Shown piece by piece: positions 12,235 through 24,420 of a DNA stretch of 64,000 bases (position 1 is the first letter of the stretch; the number at the start of each line of letters is the position of its first letter). The stretch covers positions 240,960,104 through 241,024,103 of the forward strand of contig CM069432.1 in the NCBI GenBank assembly GCA_035610365.1, written 5' to 3'. Below the pieces are notes generated by a model. It was not told where the DNA came from and did no database searches. It saw nothing but the letters and a program-made list of their open reading frames with translations. Source of the stretch: Aquatica leii. Its lineage: Eukaryota > Arthropoda > Insecta > Coleoptera > Lampyridae. The position numbers were made by a program, and so were the translations under genes.

Positions 12235-12450
12235 TGGGACAAATAAGTAAGCCACTGGTAAAGCATTCTTAGACACCGGACATATAAAAATCGAGCAGAC
12301 ATGGTAACTTTTGGCGCAGATTATATAGAGAAACCATCAAAATTAAGAAGTGCAACAACTTCAATAGGAGAATGGCATCGACCTAGCATCAGTGTGAAAA
12401 AACATGGGGAAAGTGGTGAACCAAGACGGTCACGTACCGACGACCCAGAG
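12235..12450 (+). pseudogene. Penelope-like element GIY-YIG endonuclease fragment
   Basis: The plus strand reads AFLDTGHIKIEQTW and, after a stop, YREAIKIKKCNNFNRR. This matches the end of the GIY-YIG endonuclease domain of PLEs, whose usual form is 'H-TGH-I-F-T-VL' followed by 'YREAIEIxKHxNNFNRxE'. The fragment is short and broken and the catalytic GIY and YIG motifs are not recognisable upstream. It probably belongs to the same PLE debris as the hammerhead at 11.57 kb. Confidence 0.6.
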
Positions 12451-13648
12451 CAGCGTAATATAAATGTTTGTTTGTGTGAAGAATAACTGTCGAACGTCAA
12501 ATCTAATTAGTTTTACAAAGTTTGTATGTTTTGTAAATTTGCGAATTTATAAAAAATGTGAGTATAGAACGTGGTTTAAAAACCTTTTTATATTTTTTGC
12601 AATCTGTTTATACTCTTCTTGTTATTTCCGCGGACATAATTTTTTTTTCTGTTGAGATTTGTCGACCTATATGTCTCAACAATTTCCAACGGTATTTCTA
12701 AGCCTAAGTCTATGAGAATTCAAATTTAATATTTTTTTGTTGTATTTGCAAGTTTTTCTTGTTTTTTTCTTAACAGATTCTTTCAGAATTGAAGTTCATT
12801 TGTCATTAATTTCATTATTTCCTGTTCGTTGATTTCTACTATAGTCCTTACTTTCTTTAAATACACAAGCGCGTGGAGAAGTCACTAACTATTAACAAAG
12901 TAAGTTGTCTCTGTAACGAAGTGCGGTATATTCACGCCGTGTCACATCGGAACATCTCACGTCTCACAAGACTGTTTTGACTTGACTCATGAGAACGTAG
13001 AATTAGGCGCAGCTAAGCACCGTGCAGTGCATATCCTCACTGTTTAGGCCAAATGTAGCGTATAGTTTAGGGAGTTTTTTGTTTTTGTTTTTTATGGGTT
13101 GGACACTAACCAAAGTGGCCAGTGATAATTAATAGCAAGGACAGTTGTTTGTAAGAATTCTATATTCAATAAAAAATATACAGGCTACATTAATAAGATT
13201 CACTCAAAGATTCTTAACACCCTTTGCCTCTCTCTTTGTCCGATCATCGTTGTAATCGGGAATATAAAGCTGCTGCCAACTAAGGACCGTTGCTTTCTGA
13301 TTTCATTCATTTTGAGGAGGTTATATCAGTTTATTTAAAATTACTATCGTTTTGACTTCTTTTTAAATAAAGTTTTTACATTTTACGTTCCCAATCAAAT
13401 TAGCGTGTAACAGATTTTACATCAATTTTGAACAGAAAAATTTTATACATATAGTCGTTACCAGAAGAGATGATTCCTATGTCATAGACGTAAGCAAGTG
13501 AATTAGGTTAAAACTCGCTAATCAAATAATTTACTTTAACATGTAATTGCTGGTTAAAAACTATAATTTACTAAATATCTAGTGTTGGCAGTGCTAATTT
13601 CTTTTAATCAAAATACTAACCTACAAAATTAATATTTGTTACAGAAGA
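12451..13648. other. Unassigned DNA
   Basis: Mostly AT-rich. A GC-richer stretch at about 12880-13070 (GTGCGGTATATTCACGCCGT onwards) has no long frame and no recognised identity. Confidence 0.4.
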
Positions 13649-13658
13649 GTTAATACAC

Positions 13659-14037
13659 ATTTAAGTAAGGTGTTTAAATCCTTCAATTGTAGGAGAATGG
13701 CGACAAGAAAACACAACTTAAAGTGTTTTTTGTAGGCAACGTTTCGTGAACAGTGTGTTCACTTCATCAGGCCTCTGTTTAATAAATGAGAAAAAAGACA
13801 AAATTAACAAAACATAAGTACAGCTCAGGTGTAACAAACAAACTTTTTAAGCAAATAATGAGTTGTAAAAAACTAAACAATACAAATCGTTTACATGAAC
13901 AAACAACATTAAACCAACAAAACCAAGTCAAATGATATAAAATAGACAAATTACTTACAAAAAAACTAAGAACAAGTAGTGGTGGTCCGCCAACACAGTC
14001 GATAACATTTAAACAATAAATTCAAAACAAGGAAACA
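13659..14037 (+). repeat. Left arm of 379-bp inverted repeat
   Basis: Complementary to 14048-14426. I compared it by eye along most of its length and saw no mismatch. The arms can fold into one long hairpin with a 10-base loop. Confidence 0.9.
13732..13777 (-). ncRNA. Hammerhead ribozyme motif, minus-strand copy in left arm
   Basis: Mirror image of the motif at 14308-14353: CCTGATGAA, a 7-bp stem II (GTGAACA-CAC-TGTTCAC), then CGAAACGTTGCC when read on the minus strand. The core bases are intact. In an intact transcript of the palindrome the two copies would be antisense to each other. Confidence 0.75.
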
Positions 14038-14047
14038 AACTTTTATG

Positions 14048-14426
14048 TGTTTCCTTGTTTTGAATTTATTGTTTAAATGTTATCGACTGTGTTGGCGGAC
14101 CACCACTACTTGTTCTTAGTTTTTTTGTAAGTAATTTGTCTATTTTATATCATTTGACTTGGTTTTGTTGGTTTAATGTTGTTTGTTCATGTAAACGATT
14201 TGTATTGTTTAGTTTTTTACAACTCATTATTTGCTTAAAAAGTTTGTTTGTTACACCTGAGCTGTACTTATGTTTTGTTAATTTTGTCTTTTTTCTCATT
14301 TATTAAACAGAGGCCTGATGAAGTGAACACACTGTTCACGAAACGTTGCCTACAAAAAACACTTTAAGTTGTGTTTTCTTGTCGCCATTCTCCTACAATT
14401 GAAGGATTTAAACACCTTACTTAAAT
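14048..14426 (-). repeat. Right arm of 379-bp inverted repeat
   Basis: Reverse complement of 13659-14037. It contains the plus-strand hammerhead motif and is followed by the element's unique 3' tail. Confidence 0.9.
14308..14353 (+). ncRNA. Hammerhead ribozyme motif, plus-strand copy in right arm
   Basis: AGGC (stem I), CTGATGA core, one A, stem II GTGAACA-CAC-TGTTCAC, GAAA core, then CGTT and GCCT, which pairs with AGGC to close a short stem I. There is no real stem III. ACGT is self-complementary and could form it only between two molecules, as proposed for minimal PLE hammerheads. All conserved core bases are present. Cleavage would follow GTT. Confidence 0.75.
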
Positions 14427-14468
14427 ACACCATTAGGAGGTTAAATAATTTCATCGTTAATACACATT

Positions 14469-15720
14469 ATAATTAAACAAAAAATAAGAATTAATCGGAT
14501 GAATAATTACGTTGATTACACATACAGTGGTTTAAATTGAACTTTAACGGCTGCATTCGTTTGTGTGTAAGTTTTATATACACGATATAACTGAAATGTA
14601 AATAAAAAGCTTATGACAAATGTCAACTAATCGTAATCAACGATGAAATCAATTGAGTAATTTATTTATAACACAAACCAAAAATTGTGTTATCGCTGTT
14701 GTACTTACAGTTTTCTCTTTTCATTCGAATAATGGAATATGTATTCTAAATTGCAGGATGATGACGCAGGGATCTTCTTTCGTGGCAACGACTCTATTTA
14801 TATTTGTTGTAATAATGTATAAAAAAATGCAAATTTTTTAAAAATAATTTTATAGTGTTTAATTACGTTTATAAAATATAATTTGAGTTGTAATACATGA
14901 TATAAATTTGATTTCGATCATCGTAAAATACAAATATACTTTTATGTTAGGTACAGTAAATAATTTTAGTACACGGCAGTTTGAAGTTTTGATGACAACT
15001 AACTAAACAATACACTTGACAACACAAAACTAAACAACATTATGGTTTGAGTTAATATTTAATTTATTACATTAGTTAAGTAAGTATTTAACAGTAACTG
15101 ATCAATCTTTCCTAAAGATTATAGTAAACTAAAAATGTTGTTATAATTGTAATGCATAAATAGGATCTTACAATAAATATAATTTTATTTACTAAATTTT
15201 GCATTTAAACATCCAAGGTTCTTTCCATTGAAAGAATTTTAGATATATGCTTTATTGACTAACTTTTAGTAAGTTTTCTACTTTATTCGGTATATTGCAT
15301 TCTTATGTAACTAATACCGTTCTATCAATATTACACAAAACGAAACTTTATGCTGGCTTTAGAAAGGTATAATCAAATATTGATTACATTATTTTTTTTA
15401 TTAATGCAAATGGCTTATTTATAATCTGCTTATTTGAAGTTTAATAAATAAAATAGTAATTCAATCGTGGTGGGTTATAAAGCTAGTACAATAGTGAATT
15501 ACAACTGCGGAGTTCAAACGATAATAATTTTATTAAAACAAAAATATAAAAACACAGAAAATTTAAAGCATTTATTATTGATATCATTTTAGTCAACATA
15601 TACTATCAACTATTTATACGCATCCATGTTTCAAAACCGTAGTATTATAAAAACAAAAAGTCGTATATAAACTTTGTTAAAATATTGTTAGAAATTGCTT
15701 ACAGAAACCTAAAGAATTGT
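14469..15720. other. AT-rich DNA, no gene recognised
   Basis: Open frames are few and unremarkable. No repeats with partners in this window were seen. Confidence 0.45.
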
Positions 15721-15721
15721 A

Positions 15722-16150
15722 AAAAAAATGATGTGGTCACCACACGACTTTCCTATAAGGAATGATGGAGGAATTTCTACAATTTTTTTAACTTCAGGTT
15801 ATGTTGTCATAAAACCAGTTTGAAGTGATATGTACACGTTTGTATTGACTTCCTAGCATGCTATAATTATTTTGAATTTTTTTTCCTAGGTTTCATAAGT
15901 ATATAAACGAAATACAGCAAATTGAGCTTATGTTGTCATATCGACTAACCCCTATATTTGTGTGCCTCGATATTGCTTTCCCTTTTAGTAAAGCAGTAAC
16001 AATTATTATTTTTAACGTATCTTGCTTTCCCTTCAAGATATGGATTTTTTTCTAAGAAAAATTGTCGCAGGCAGGATTCGAACTTATATTTATAAATTTA
16101 TGTTAAATTATAAATAAAATATCTAATAAACTGTTAATGTTAAAAATCTT
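15722..16150. repeat. Interspersed SINE-like repeat, copy 1
   Basis: Begins GTGGTCACCACACGACTTTCC and aligns to 28035-28390 throughout: the TATGGCAAATTGAGCTTATG-like block, ACCCCTATATTTGTG, CCTCGATATTGCTTTCCC, CAAGATATGG and ATTGTCG-AGGCAGGAT-CGAAC. Read on the minus strand, GTTCGAATCC resembles a tRNA-type B box, so a tRNA-derived SINE head is possible, but no A box is visible. This copy contains about 90 bases missing from the other. Confidence 0.6.
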
Positions 16151-16296
16151 TTTATTTGAATAAAATAATTCGAATAATTTAGATACGTACAAAATTATTT
16201 AAGAAGAACTGTTAAAAATGGCAGATACACCCACTTCCGGTGTTTTTATCAACCCATCTCTTGACAGAACCGAGAGACTATGAAAAGCCTATTGGA

Positions 16297-16533
16297 TGTT
16301 AGATTTATTTTACATTTATTCTATTTTTTATTTTAGAGAAATAGTTAGTAATTTCTCTTTTACTTAATAAAATCCTTTTTCTTAATTTTCGCACACACAC
16401 ATTAGTAATTTTGTTATCTGATATATATATATATACATTGTTGCCACACATTATGATTTCAAAACTCAAAAAACAGAGTAGCCAACTTAGTAAAAGGAAT
16501 ATTGTAACATTTTGTCATTACATTATATTCAAC
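16297..16533 (-). repeat. 3' LTR of Copia fossil
   Basis: On the minus strand a purine tract AAAGGAGAG is followed at 16533 by TGTTGAATATAATG. About 237 bases later the sequence reaches AATCTAACA, giving TGTT...AACA ends. It sits just past the C-terminal end of the Copia pol remnant. A partner 5' LTR was not found near 24.4 kb. Confidence 0.6.
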
Positions 16534-17428
16534 ACTCTCCTTTGAGGACAAAATGTTTCTTACATTATATAAATTATAACCTAATCAATACATATCTAAA
16601 AATGTAATTTCATTTAGAAATAAAACTTAAATCAGAATACTAGTCAAAAATAACGATTCATTACAAATTATTATATACAATACAATTACATATTACAAGT
16701 TAAATAACAACCTAAAGTTTGAGTCTGGCAATCAATAGAGCTGAATCTCCTTTTTTTAACCATTCGTAATTCTTTAACAAAACATCTTTAAATTTTTCAA
16801 ATTTAACATTAGATAACGGTTTTGTGAATACATCAGCTAACTGATCTTCTGTACAACAATATGTAAGTTCAAATAAACCTTGATTGCGCTTTGGTTATCA
16901 ACATTCAATATAATTTTCATTGATCTGTTGGTCAATTCTATGATTAGTGTTTTCAAATACTTTAATTCTTTACGGCATTCAGCAGCAGCGATATATTCAG
17001 CTTCTGCTGTTGATAAAGCAACGATTGGTTGTTTTCGTGAACTCCATGATATTGGTCCTTCTCCATACATGATTATGTATCCACTTGTACTCTTTCTTTC
17101 TTGTGCATCTCCAGAAAAATCTGAGTCACAAAATGCTTCTATTTTTGTATCGTATTTAGATGAAGAGAAATAAATGCCTAAATTTTTAGTTCCTTTTAAG
17201 TATTTCAAGGTTCTCTTGACATCTTTCTTTTTTGAATTTTCCATATAACGACTTTCATAATTTACTGCAAAAGTCATATCTGGTCTTGTTTTGTTAGCCA
17301 TATAAAGCAGACTTCCAATTAATTCTCTATAAGGAAAATTTTCTTTCTCATTTTCACTTGGTGTAGAAGCTTTTCCTTGGGTACAATTGGAGTTTTCACC
17401 GTTTTGCAGTTTGTCATGTTGTACTTGT

Positions 17429-17582
17429 TGTTATGTATTGAATTTACCATACACTCTGTATATAATATTGTAGTAAAGTCTGAGATGGAGGAGATAAGAA
17501 AAAAATAAATACAAAATGTCGTCTCGATGCACGTGTTGCTTCGAATGGTGCTTTTAATTACAACTGTCCTTAAAATATAAAA
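17429..17582 (+). repeat. 5' LTR of nested Gypsy element
   Basis: Starts TGTTATGTATTGA and ends ATATAAAA. It pairs with 21886-22039 at about 97% identity. A CTTGT target copy lies just before it. Confidence 0.93.
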
Positions 17583-20500
17583 TTGGCGACGAGATCGGAT
17601 ACAAAATACAATAATTATGACCACGTTCGAAGAATTGGGGGAAAAATTAAACCAATGAACAGATTTAGTTTCCAGATTAGCAAATATACACGTGGAGCAC
17701 ACACAAATTCCATCCCAAGGTAATGCACGATTTCGTTTCGATGAGTTCAAGATAAATTCAAGCGAATCCATTGAAGACTATTTCAATTGATTTAAGTTAC
17801 AACTGGAGCTGTGTAACATTCCTACAATTAAATGGGACTCTCATTTGCGTGTCCACATGGGTGCCGAGCTAAATTCCACCTTAAACAACTTATCGTATCC
17901 AACTGCAGTCGACGAGTTGAATTTCGAAACAATTAAAGCAAAGCTTGTGGAGCATCTTGTGAAATCGAAGAACAAATACAGCGAAGCTATTAATTTTCGT
18001 AAAATTTTTCAGAAGCCAGATGAACCTATTATTGAATTTATATCACGACTGAAAGCCGGAGCACGATACTGCCAGTTCAACATATTTTTGGACTATTTCT
18101 TAATTATTCAATTTATTCATGGAGTGCAAAGAGATGATATTCGCGACGAAATAGTTAGTCGTAAACCTGACGTGTTTGGAGATGTTATTAAAATAGCGTT
18201 AGAAATGGAAGCTACACGGGAAGCTGCAAGCTTAATGAAACCTAACTCCGTAAGTACAGAAATGCAATATAAGTTTTCGCATGAAAGTAGATTAAAAATT
18301 ACGAAACAGACAAATTTAAGACAAAAATCACGCTCACGCAGTAATTACCCATCTTCTAATAGACAGAGCACAAATTCCAATCTTTCTAATAAAAACTCTA
18401 TTCCTGGAGCATGTAATTCTTGTGGTGGTACTCACTGGCGTCGTTATTGCAAATTCCGGCATGCACAGTGTCACATATGCAAACGTACAGGTCACATCGC
18501 TAAAGTTTGCAAAAGCGGAAAGTCCGAAAACAAGGCACAACCAAGTGTAAATGAAATTCAGTCCTCTGAATCAAATTCAGAATTTCTCCAAGTTTCTGTT
18601 AATTCTATAATTGAGTGTACTCCAAGAACAGTCATTAATATTCTTCTTAACAACAAACCAATTTGTATGGAATTAGATACAGTAGGTGCATGTTCTATTA
18701 TTAGTATTGATGTCCTAAAGAAGACAATTCCTAATGCAAAACTTCTCCCTACTACTCGTAAATTTTCCAGTTATACGAAAAATAGTTTTAAATGCTTAGG
18801 GTATGTTCAGGTTGATGTAACGTATAAAGCTCGAACCAAACTACTCAACCTCTACGTTGTTGATTTTCCAGCTGATAATATATTTGGCCGCGAATGGATC
18901 ACTCATTTTACCGATCGTCTTTCTTTCCAAGAATTCTTTCCCACTAATAAATTGGAAGAAGTACAAACGTCAGCTGTTGAAAACAACATCTCAGTTCAAC
19001 TAAGCAATCTCATGACGAAATATGATAATTTATTTAGTGACATAGCAGGTACACTTGAAGGACCTTCGGTTCAATTGTATCTTAAAACAGATGCTAAACC
19101 AATTTTTGCAAGAGCATGTCCCATTCCCTACTCTCTTCGAGATCTATATGCTCAAGAAATCGATAAAAAAATACAATACGGATTCTATTCTAAAGTTACT
19201 CACTCTGAATGGGCCTCTCCAACCCATATAGTTATCAAAGGTGATAAATTAAGAATTACCGGTGACTACAAATCAACTCTCAATCCGCAATTGATCATTG
19301 ATGAGCATCCCATTCCTAAGATAGAAGACATTCAATAAACTACATAATGCAAAAGTCTTCTGTAGGTTAGACGTTACGGACGCTTTTATGAGTTTACCCT
19401 GTAACGAAAATTCTTGCGAAATAATGACATTAAACACCCCTACTCACGGACTTATCAGGCCTACAAGAGCGCAGTATGGAGTAGCTAGTATTCCTGCCAT
19501 ATGGCAACGTTGTCTTGAAGAAATACTTCATGGAGTACAAGGATCTGTTAATTTTTTCGACGATATTTTAGTTTTTGCTAATTCTTCTAAAAATCTACTC
19601 ACCGTCCTTCAAGGAGTGTTTGAGAAACTACTGAAATCCGGGTTGAAACTAAAACGTTCTAAGTGTGAATTTCTGTTGGATAGCGTAGAATTCCTTGGCC
19701 ATAAAATTGACGGGTCTGGTCTACATAAACTAGACAAACATGTGAAAGCAATTGTTAAGGCTTCTAAACCGAGGAATCCTGATGAACTGCGAACCTTCCT
19801 TGGGAAAGTTACATACTATCATTCTTTCATTCCCAATTTATCTACTATTACATTTCCATTAAGGGAAATGCTGAAAGCAAACAGTTTCAATTGGACTAAA
19901 GAAAGAATTGAGTTGTTTAAACAATTAAAATCCGAATTGACTTCAGATAATGTGTTAACTCCGTACAATTCTCAACTGCCATTAATTTTAGCTGTAGATG
20001 CAAGTCCAGTCGCTTTAGGTGCAGTCCTTTCGCACATAATGCCTGATGGGAAGGAAAGACCGATTGCGTATGCTAGCAAATCTCGTACTTCAACAGAAAA
20101 GGCTTATCCTCAAATAGATAAAGAAGCCTTGAGTATTGTTTGGGGGGTGAAAAAGTTTTTCCAATATGTATACGGTCGTAAATTTACAATCTTTACCGAC
20201 AACAAACCTGTGTCTCACATATTTGCTCCAAATGCTCTTCTGCCTAAATTCACCTTATCACGTTGTGCAAACTATGCTAGTTACTTAACTAATTTTAATT
20301 ACGAGATCAGACATAAAAGTTCAAAAGAGAATATCAATGCAGATTACTTATCGAGAATTCCAAATTCAGAAAATCAAATACAATTGGATCGTTTTGATTG
20401 CTTTGTTCAGAAACAAATCTGTCAATTGCCTGTAACTTTAGACGAAATTGCTTCTGAAACTAGTAAAGATCCAAAATTGTCACAATTGTTAATTGCTATT

Positions 20501-21885
20501 CAAGAAGGAAAAAAATTAGCTACGTTAGGGTATTCAGGAAGAGAGTTAGATTATTCTCAATCATGCAATTGCTTAATGCTCGGACACAGAATCGTCATTC
20601 CTTCTAAACTACAAAATAAACTACTTGAAGAGTTACACATGGCGCACATCGGTATCGTCAAAATGAAAGGTCTAGCCCGATCTGTTATCTACTGGCCCAA
20701 TATCGATCGCGATATTGAACAATTAGCTAAAAATTGCGAAGCTTGCCTTAAGAATTCTAAAATGCCACCTAAAAATAACACTCATCATTGAGAGTATCCT
20801 GACAAACCATGGAGCCGTATCCACATTGATTATGCCGGTCCGATTTGTGGAAAATATTTACTTATTGTTGTTGACGCCTATTCTAAATGGATGCAAGTTT
20901 CCATTACTTCATCCATAACTAGTGAAGAAACCTGCAAGTTGCTACATGATTTATTTTCTCTATATGGTGTACCAGACACTGTTGTATCGGACAACGGAAC
21001 GCCTTTTACTTCAAACACCTTTAAGGAGTTTCTAAAGGCACAAGGTGTGAGATTTCACAAACGTATTGCTCCATACCATCCTTCTACGAATGGTCAAGCA
21101 GAGCGCTACGTTCAAACTATGAAAAGAGCTCTATACAGCATGAGAGCTGCAGCTAGTAATCTTCGAGAATGTATAAACCTTTTTCTCCAACAATATCACC
21201 GAGCTCCTCATCAAACTACCGGACAACCACCTTCACTGCTGTTCCTTGGCAGAACCATACAATCTCGAATCGACACTATCCGCCCAGACTTAAGACGTGA
21301 AACACTACAAAAAAATAATTACGTTATTAATCTTCGGTCATTTGCTGTGGGAGATTCAGTTATGTTTCGTATATACAACAAGTCACATCCATGGCAGTAT
21401 GGTACCATTGTATCAAAATTTGGAAATCTTCATTATGAAGTCGAACATCAAGGCATTCGCCACAAGCGACACGTCGATCAACTGATATCTCGTGGTAAAT
21501 TAAGAAACCCATCAACTCAGAAGATCCAAGCCCCTGAGCAAGGAAGACGAATAAAATACTTCGAGTCCTCCTCTGCAACCACAACTCCGAAGACTCGAAC
21601 AGTTCGATTTTTAGAAGAACCTAGAAGCTTAGCTGAAACCCAACTTCAAACAGAAGAACCCAAGACTACAAGCCCAGCTGAACTCGAAGCCAGAGCTTCT
21701 ATGCCACCAGCCGACAAACCTCAAACCAGACGATCCACAAGAGACAGGAAGCCACGGCGTCCATACTTACCAATATAAAATTCTAATAAATGTAAAATTT
21801 TAAATTTTGGTAAATGTAAAATTTTTAATTTTAGTGAACGTAAAATTTTAAAATTGTTGTTGTTTTTCAAATAGGTGTGGAGAAT

Positions 21886-22039
21886 TGTTATGTATTGAGT
21901 TTACCATACACTCTGTATATAATATTGTAGTAAAGTCTGAGATGGAGGGGATAAGAAAAAAATAAATTCAAAATGTCGTCTCGATGCACGTGTTGCTTCG
22001 AATGTTGCTTTTAATTACAACTGTCCTTAAAATATAAAA
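21886..22039 (+). repeat. 3' LTR of nested Gypsy element
   Basis: Same 154 bases as the 5' LTR with about four substitutions. It is preceded by GGTGTGGAGAA (polypurine-like) and followed by the CTTGT target copy, after which the Copia sequence resumes. Confidence 0.93.
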
Positions 22040-24420
22040 CTTGTCAAGTACTTTTTTTGCATACTTTGCTGGTGAAATGAGTATTCCCTGACTACTTCTT
22101 GTTATTTCCATCCCAGGGTATACTGATGGATTCTCTCTTGAGGTCATTTCAAATTCTTTCTCAAGTTTTTTAAGTAAGCTCCTTAATTTTACGGGATCTT
22201 TTCCCATCGTCAACATGAATAGCCAGAAATAGATCATTACAAGGATCTTTAAACATACATTGATCTGTCTTAAGTTTTATTGTGCCTTCGTTGTTTAGAA
22301 AAGGTGTGAGTCTTTTATTCCACTGACATGGGGCCTGTTTTAATCCGTATAATGCTTTAATTGGAATATTTTTCCTTGTTCTTGATATCCTTCAGGCAGT
22401 GTCATATAAATCTCTTCTTCTGGATGTCCGTACAGGAAAGCAAATTTTCTTAAGCTGTTATAGCAAAAAGAACTCTCAGTGAACTAGTTTCTACTACTGG
22501 ACTAAAAATATCCTTAAAATCCAAACTTTCTTTGTTTTGTTAACATCCTCTTACAAGTCGTGCTTTGTAGTTACCATCATGTTTTATCTTGAATACCTAT
22601 TCTTAGTATTTCTTTTTCAGCAGTTTCTCCTTTATTTAAAAGTTCCCACGTGTTGTTTTTTTTAAGATTCTTTTTCTGCGTCAATTGCGATTTTCCATTT
22701 TTCTTTATCTTTCCCTGTCACACATTCACCATATGTAATCATAATCTGTCCATCAGGAAACTCATATTCTTCAAATCTGTTTGGTTCTTTAATATTTATT
22801 CTTGGTCTCAAATTGTATCGTTCTTGTCTATGTTCATTTTCTTCTTCGAGTCTTCATTTTGCATAACTTGTGTTTCTTCTGAATTATTTGTATATTCTTC
22901 ATATCGTCCTAATTCAATATAATTTACATTTTACCAGTCTTGATTTTCTTCTTCTATACGTTTTTCTGTTTTATTATTTTGGTTCTAATTTTTTTTGCTG
23001 CTTCATCTCTATGTTTTCCTGCTTCTTATTTTCAAAAATGACATCTTGCGACACAAATATTTATCTTTTTACTGTATCCTACAATCTAAAACCATTAGAA
23101 GCCTATCCTACAAATACTGTTTGTTTACTACGGTTTACCAATTTTTTTAATGGTCCCAAAACTTTAGCATATGCAATAGATCCAAATATTTGTAGTTCTG
23201 TTGAATCAGGTTTCTTTCCGTACCACTTTTTCACAGAAGTTGTATTAATTGCTACAGTAAATCTTCTGTTTACCACGTAAACGGAGGTTATAACAGCCTT
23301 TGCCCACATTTCTTTATGTAGATGTGAGTCAAACAGCATTGCTCTCGCCCTATCTATTAAAGTTCTGTTTATTCTTTCTGCAGTGCCGTTTAGCCGGGGT
23401 GTGTATGGTACTGTGTAGTCGAGTACAATACCTCTCATTTTAAACCATTGTTTCAGACCAGTACCCACATACTCACCACCATTATCGAATCTTATTTTAG
23501 CAGTTTTAAAGTTAAAACGAGATTTTGCTTCATTAACATATTCCTTTACATATTGAAAAACTTTTACTTACTAACAAATATACTTTACAAAAATGAGTAT
23601 AATTATCAACACGTGTTAAACAATATTTTTTACCATCATATGTTTGTGGTTCAATAGGACTACATACATCAGAATGAATAATATATAAAGGTTTCGTTGC
23701 CCTTTCTCGTTTAGACTTGAACGGAAGTTTTACTTGCTTAGCTTCAACACACACTTTACAAATAATTTGATTTTCATAATTTATTAGGTGGCAAACGTAC
23801 AGATAGTTCTAATAACTTTTTAAGATTATTAATGCTAATATGCCCTAATTTCGTATGCCATTATACAGTGATATTATTCTGCTCTAGTACTAAAGCTTCA
23901 TTACTAAAATTACTACATAAGTCTACTTTTGTTGTTTTACATTCTCTGTCATTAAATAAATTTATTGTATAAACACCTTGTCTGTTTTTATTACCTTCTA
24001 AAATTATATTGTTATCTTTTATTACTTGAATCTTTTCTTTAGTGAATAAAACTTTACCGCCGTTTTGAGTTATCGCAATAACACACATGAGATTTTTATT
24101 TAACTCAGGTACAAAAGAAACATCTTTTAATACACATTCTTGTGCTTTAATTGTGCCTAAACCTAAAGAGCACATAGTTTGTTCATTTTTAGCCACTGCA
24201 ATATTTTGTTTACATTCCGTTACATTCATTAGAATTGTTAGATCATGTGTCATGTCTTAGGAGTACAACCACTATCAACAACAAAAGTTTTACGGTTTTT
24301 ATTAATAGAAGTACTACTACTCAACATTTAAGCTAACCGGTAAATACATTTCATCTATATGAGTAAAGAAAACACATTTTTCTGTGTGGTTATTTTTGTA
24401 GATATGAGTCAAATTTTATT

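Larger units (their letters stand above)
13649..14468. mobile_element. Penelope-like palindromic insertion with target duplications
   Basis: A compact insertion flanked by direct repeats GTTAATACACATT at 13649-13661 and 14456-14468. Between them are two mirror-image copies of one ~379-bp sequence (13659-14037 and 14048-14426) around a 10-base spacer, and after the second copy a unique tail of about 32 bases. Inverted terminal repeats, a target duplication of 10-15 bp and a tail of roughly 34 bases at one end are features of Penelope-like elements. The PLE at 50.4-51.6 kb shows exactly the same plan with a 34-base tail. There is no coding sequence, so this is a non-autonomous or collapsed element. 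The arms look essentially identical, so it is recent or maintained. Confidence 0.85.
17429..22039 (+). mobile_element. Young Gypsy LTR retrotransposon nested in the Copia fossil
   Basis: A full-length Ty3/Gypsy element with 154-bp LTRs at both ends and a 5-bp target duplication CTTGT (17424-17428 and 22040-22044). After the 5' LTR comes TTGGCGACGAGATCGG, the usual primer-binding and leader position. Parts in order: gag with two CCHC knuckles near 18.42-18.51 kb (CNSCGGTHWRRYC, CHICKRTGHIAKVC), protease with LDTVGACSII near 18.68 kb, reverse transcriptase about 19.1-19.8 kb (FFDDILVFA), RNase H about 19.97-20.35 kb (LAVDASPVALGAVLSH), integrase about 20.6-21.6 kb (HPSTNGQAERYVQ) and a 3' polypurine region. 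The LTRs differ at about 4 of 154 positions, so it is young. It looks nearly whole, with about three breaks. Similar to Mag/K02A2.6-type elements. Confidence 0.92.
16297..24420 (-). mobile_element. Ty1/Copia LTR retrotransposon fossil, split by a Gypsy insertion
   Basis: Minus-strand Copia remnant in two blocks, 22045-24420 and 16297-17423, separated by a nested Gypsy element. Reading leftwards: the protease/pre-integrase region around 24300-23860 (VVDSGCTPKT, MTHDLTILMNVTEC, VLKDVSFVPELNKNL), integrase about 23750-23100 (VDNYTHFCKVY, VPYTPRLNGTAERINRTL), reverse transcriptase about 22700-22000, and, beyond the insertion, RNase H at about 17300-16840 (AFCDSDFSGDAQERKSTSGY, ALSTAEAEYIAAAE). 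A 3' LTR follows. It is broken with many breaks and the 5' LTR and gag are not recognised. It is older than the Gypsy copy within it. Confidence 0.85.

Noticed and set aside
13649-14468. Foldback or MITE-type DNA transposon
   Set aside because: The unique tail outside one arm, a 13-bp target duplication and hammerhead motifs fit a Penelope-like element better. DNA transposons would end in the inverted repeats themselves.
16065-16090. B-box-like GTTCGAATCC on the minus strand as a possible tRNA gene
   Set aside because: No A box, cloverleaf arms or terminator. The motif recurs in a repeat copy at 28.3 kb.
22650-23280. Two plus-strand frames rich in Phe, Ile and Leu that look like membrane proteins
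   Set aside because: They are exactly antisense to the Copia integrase and RT remnants.
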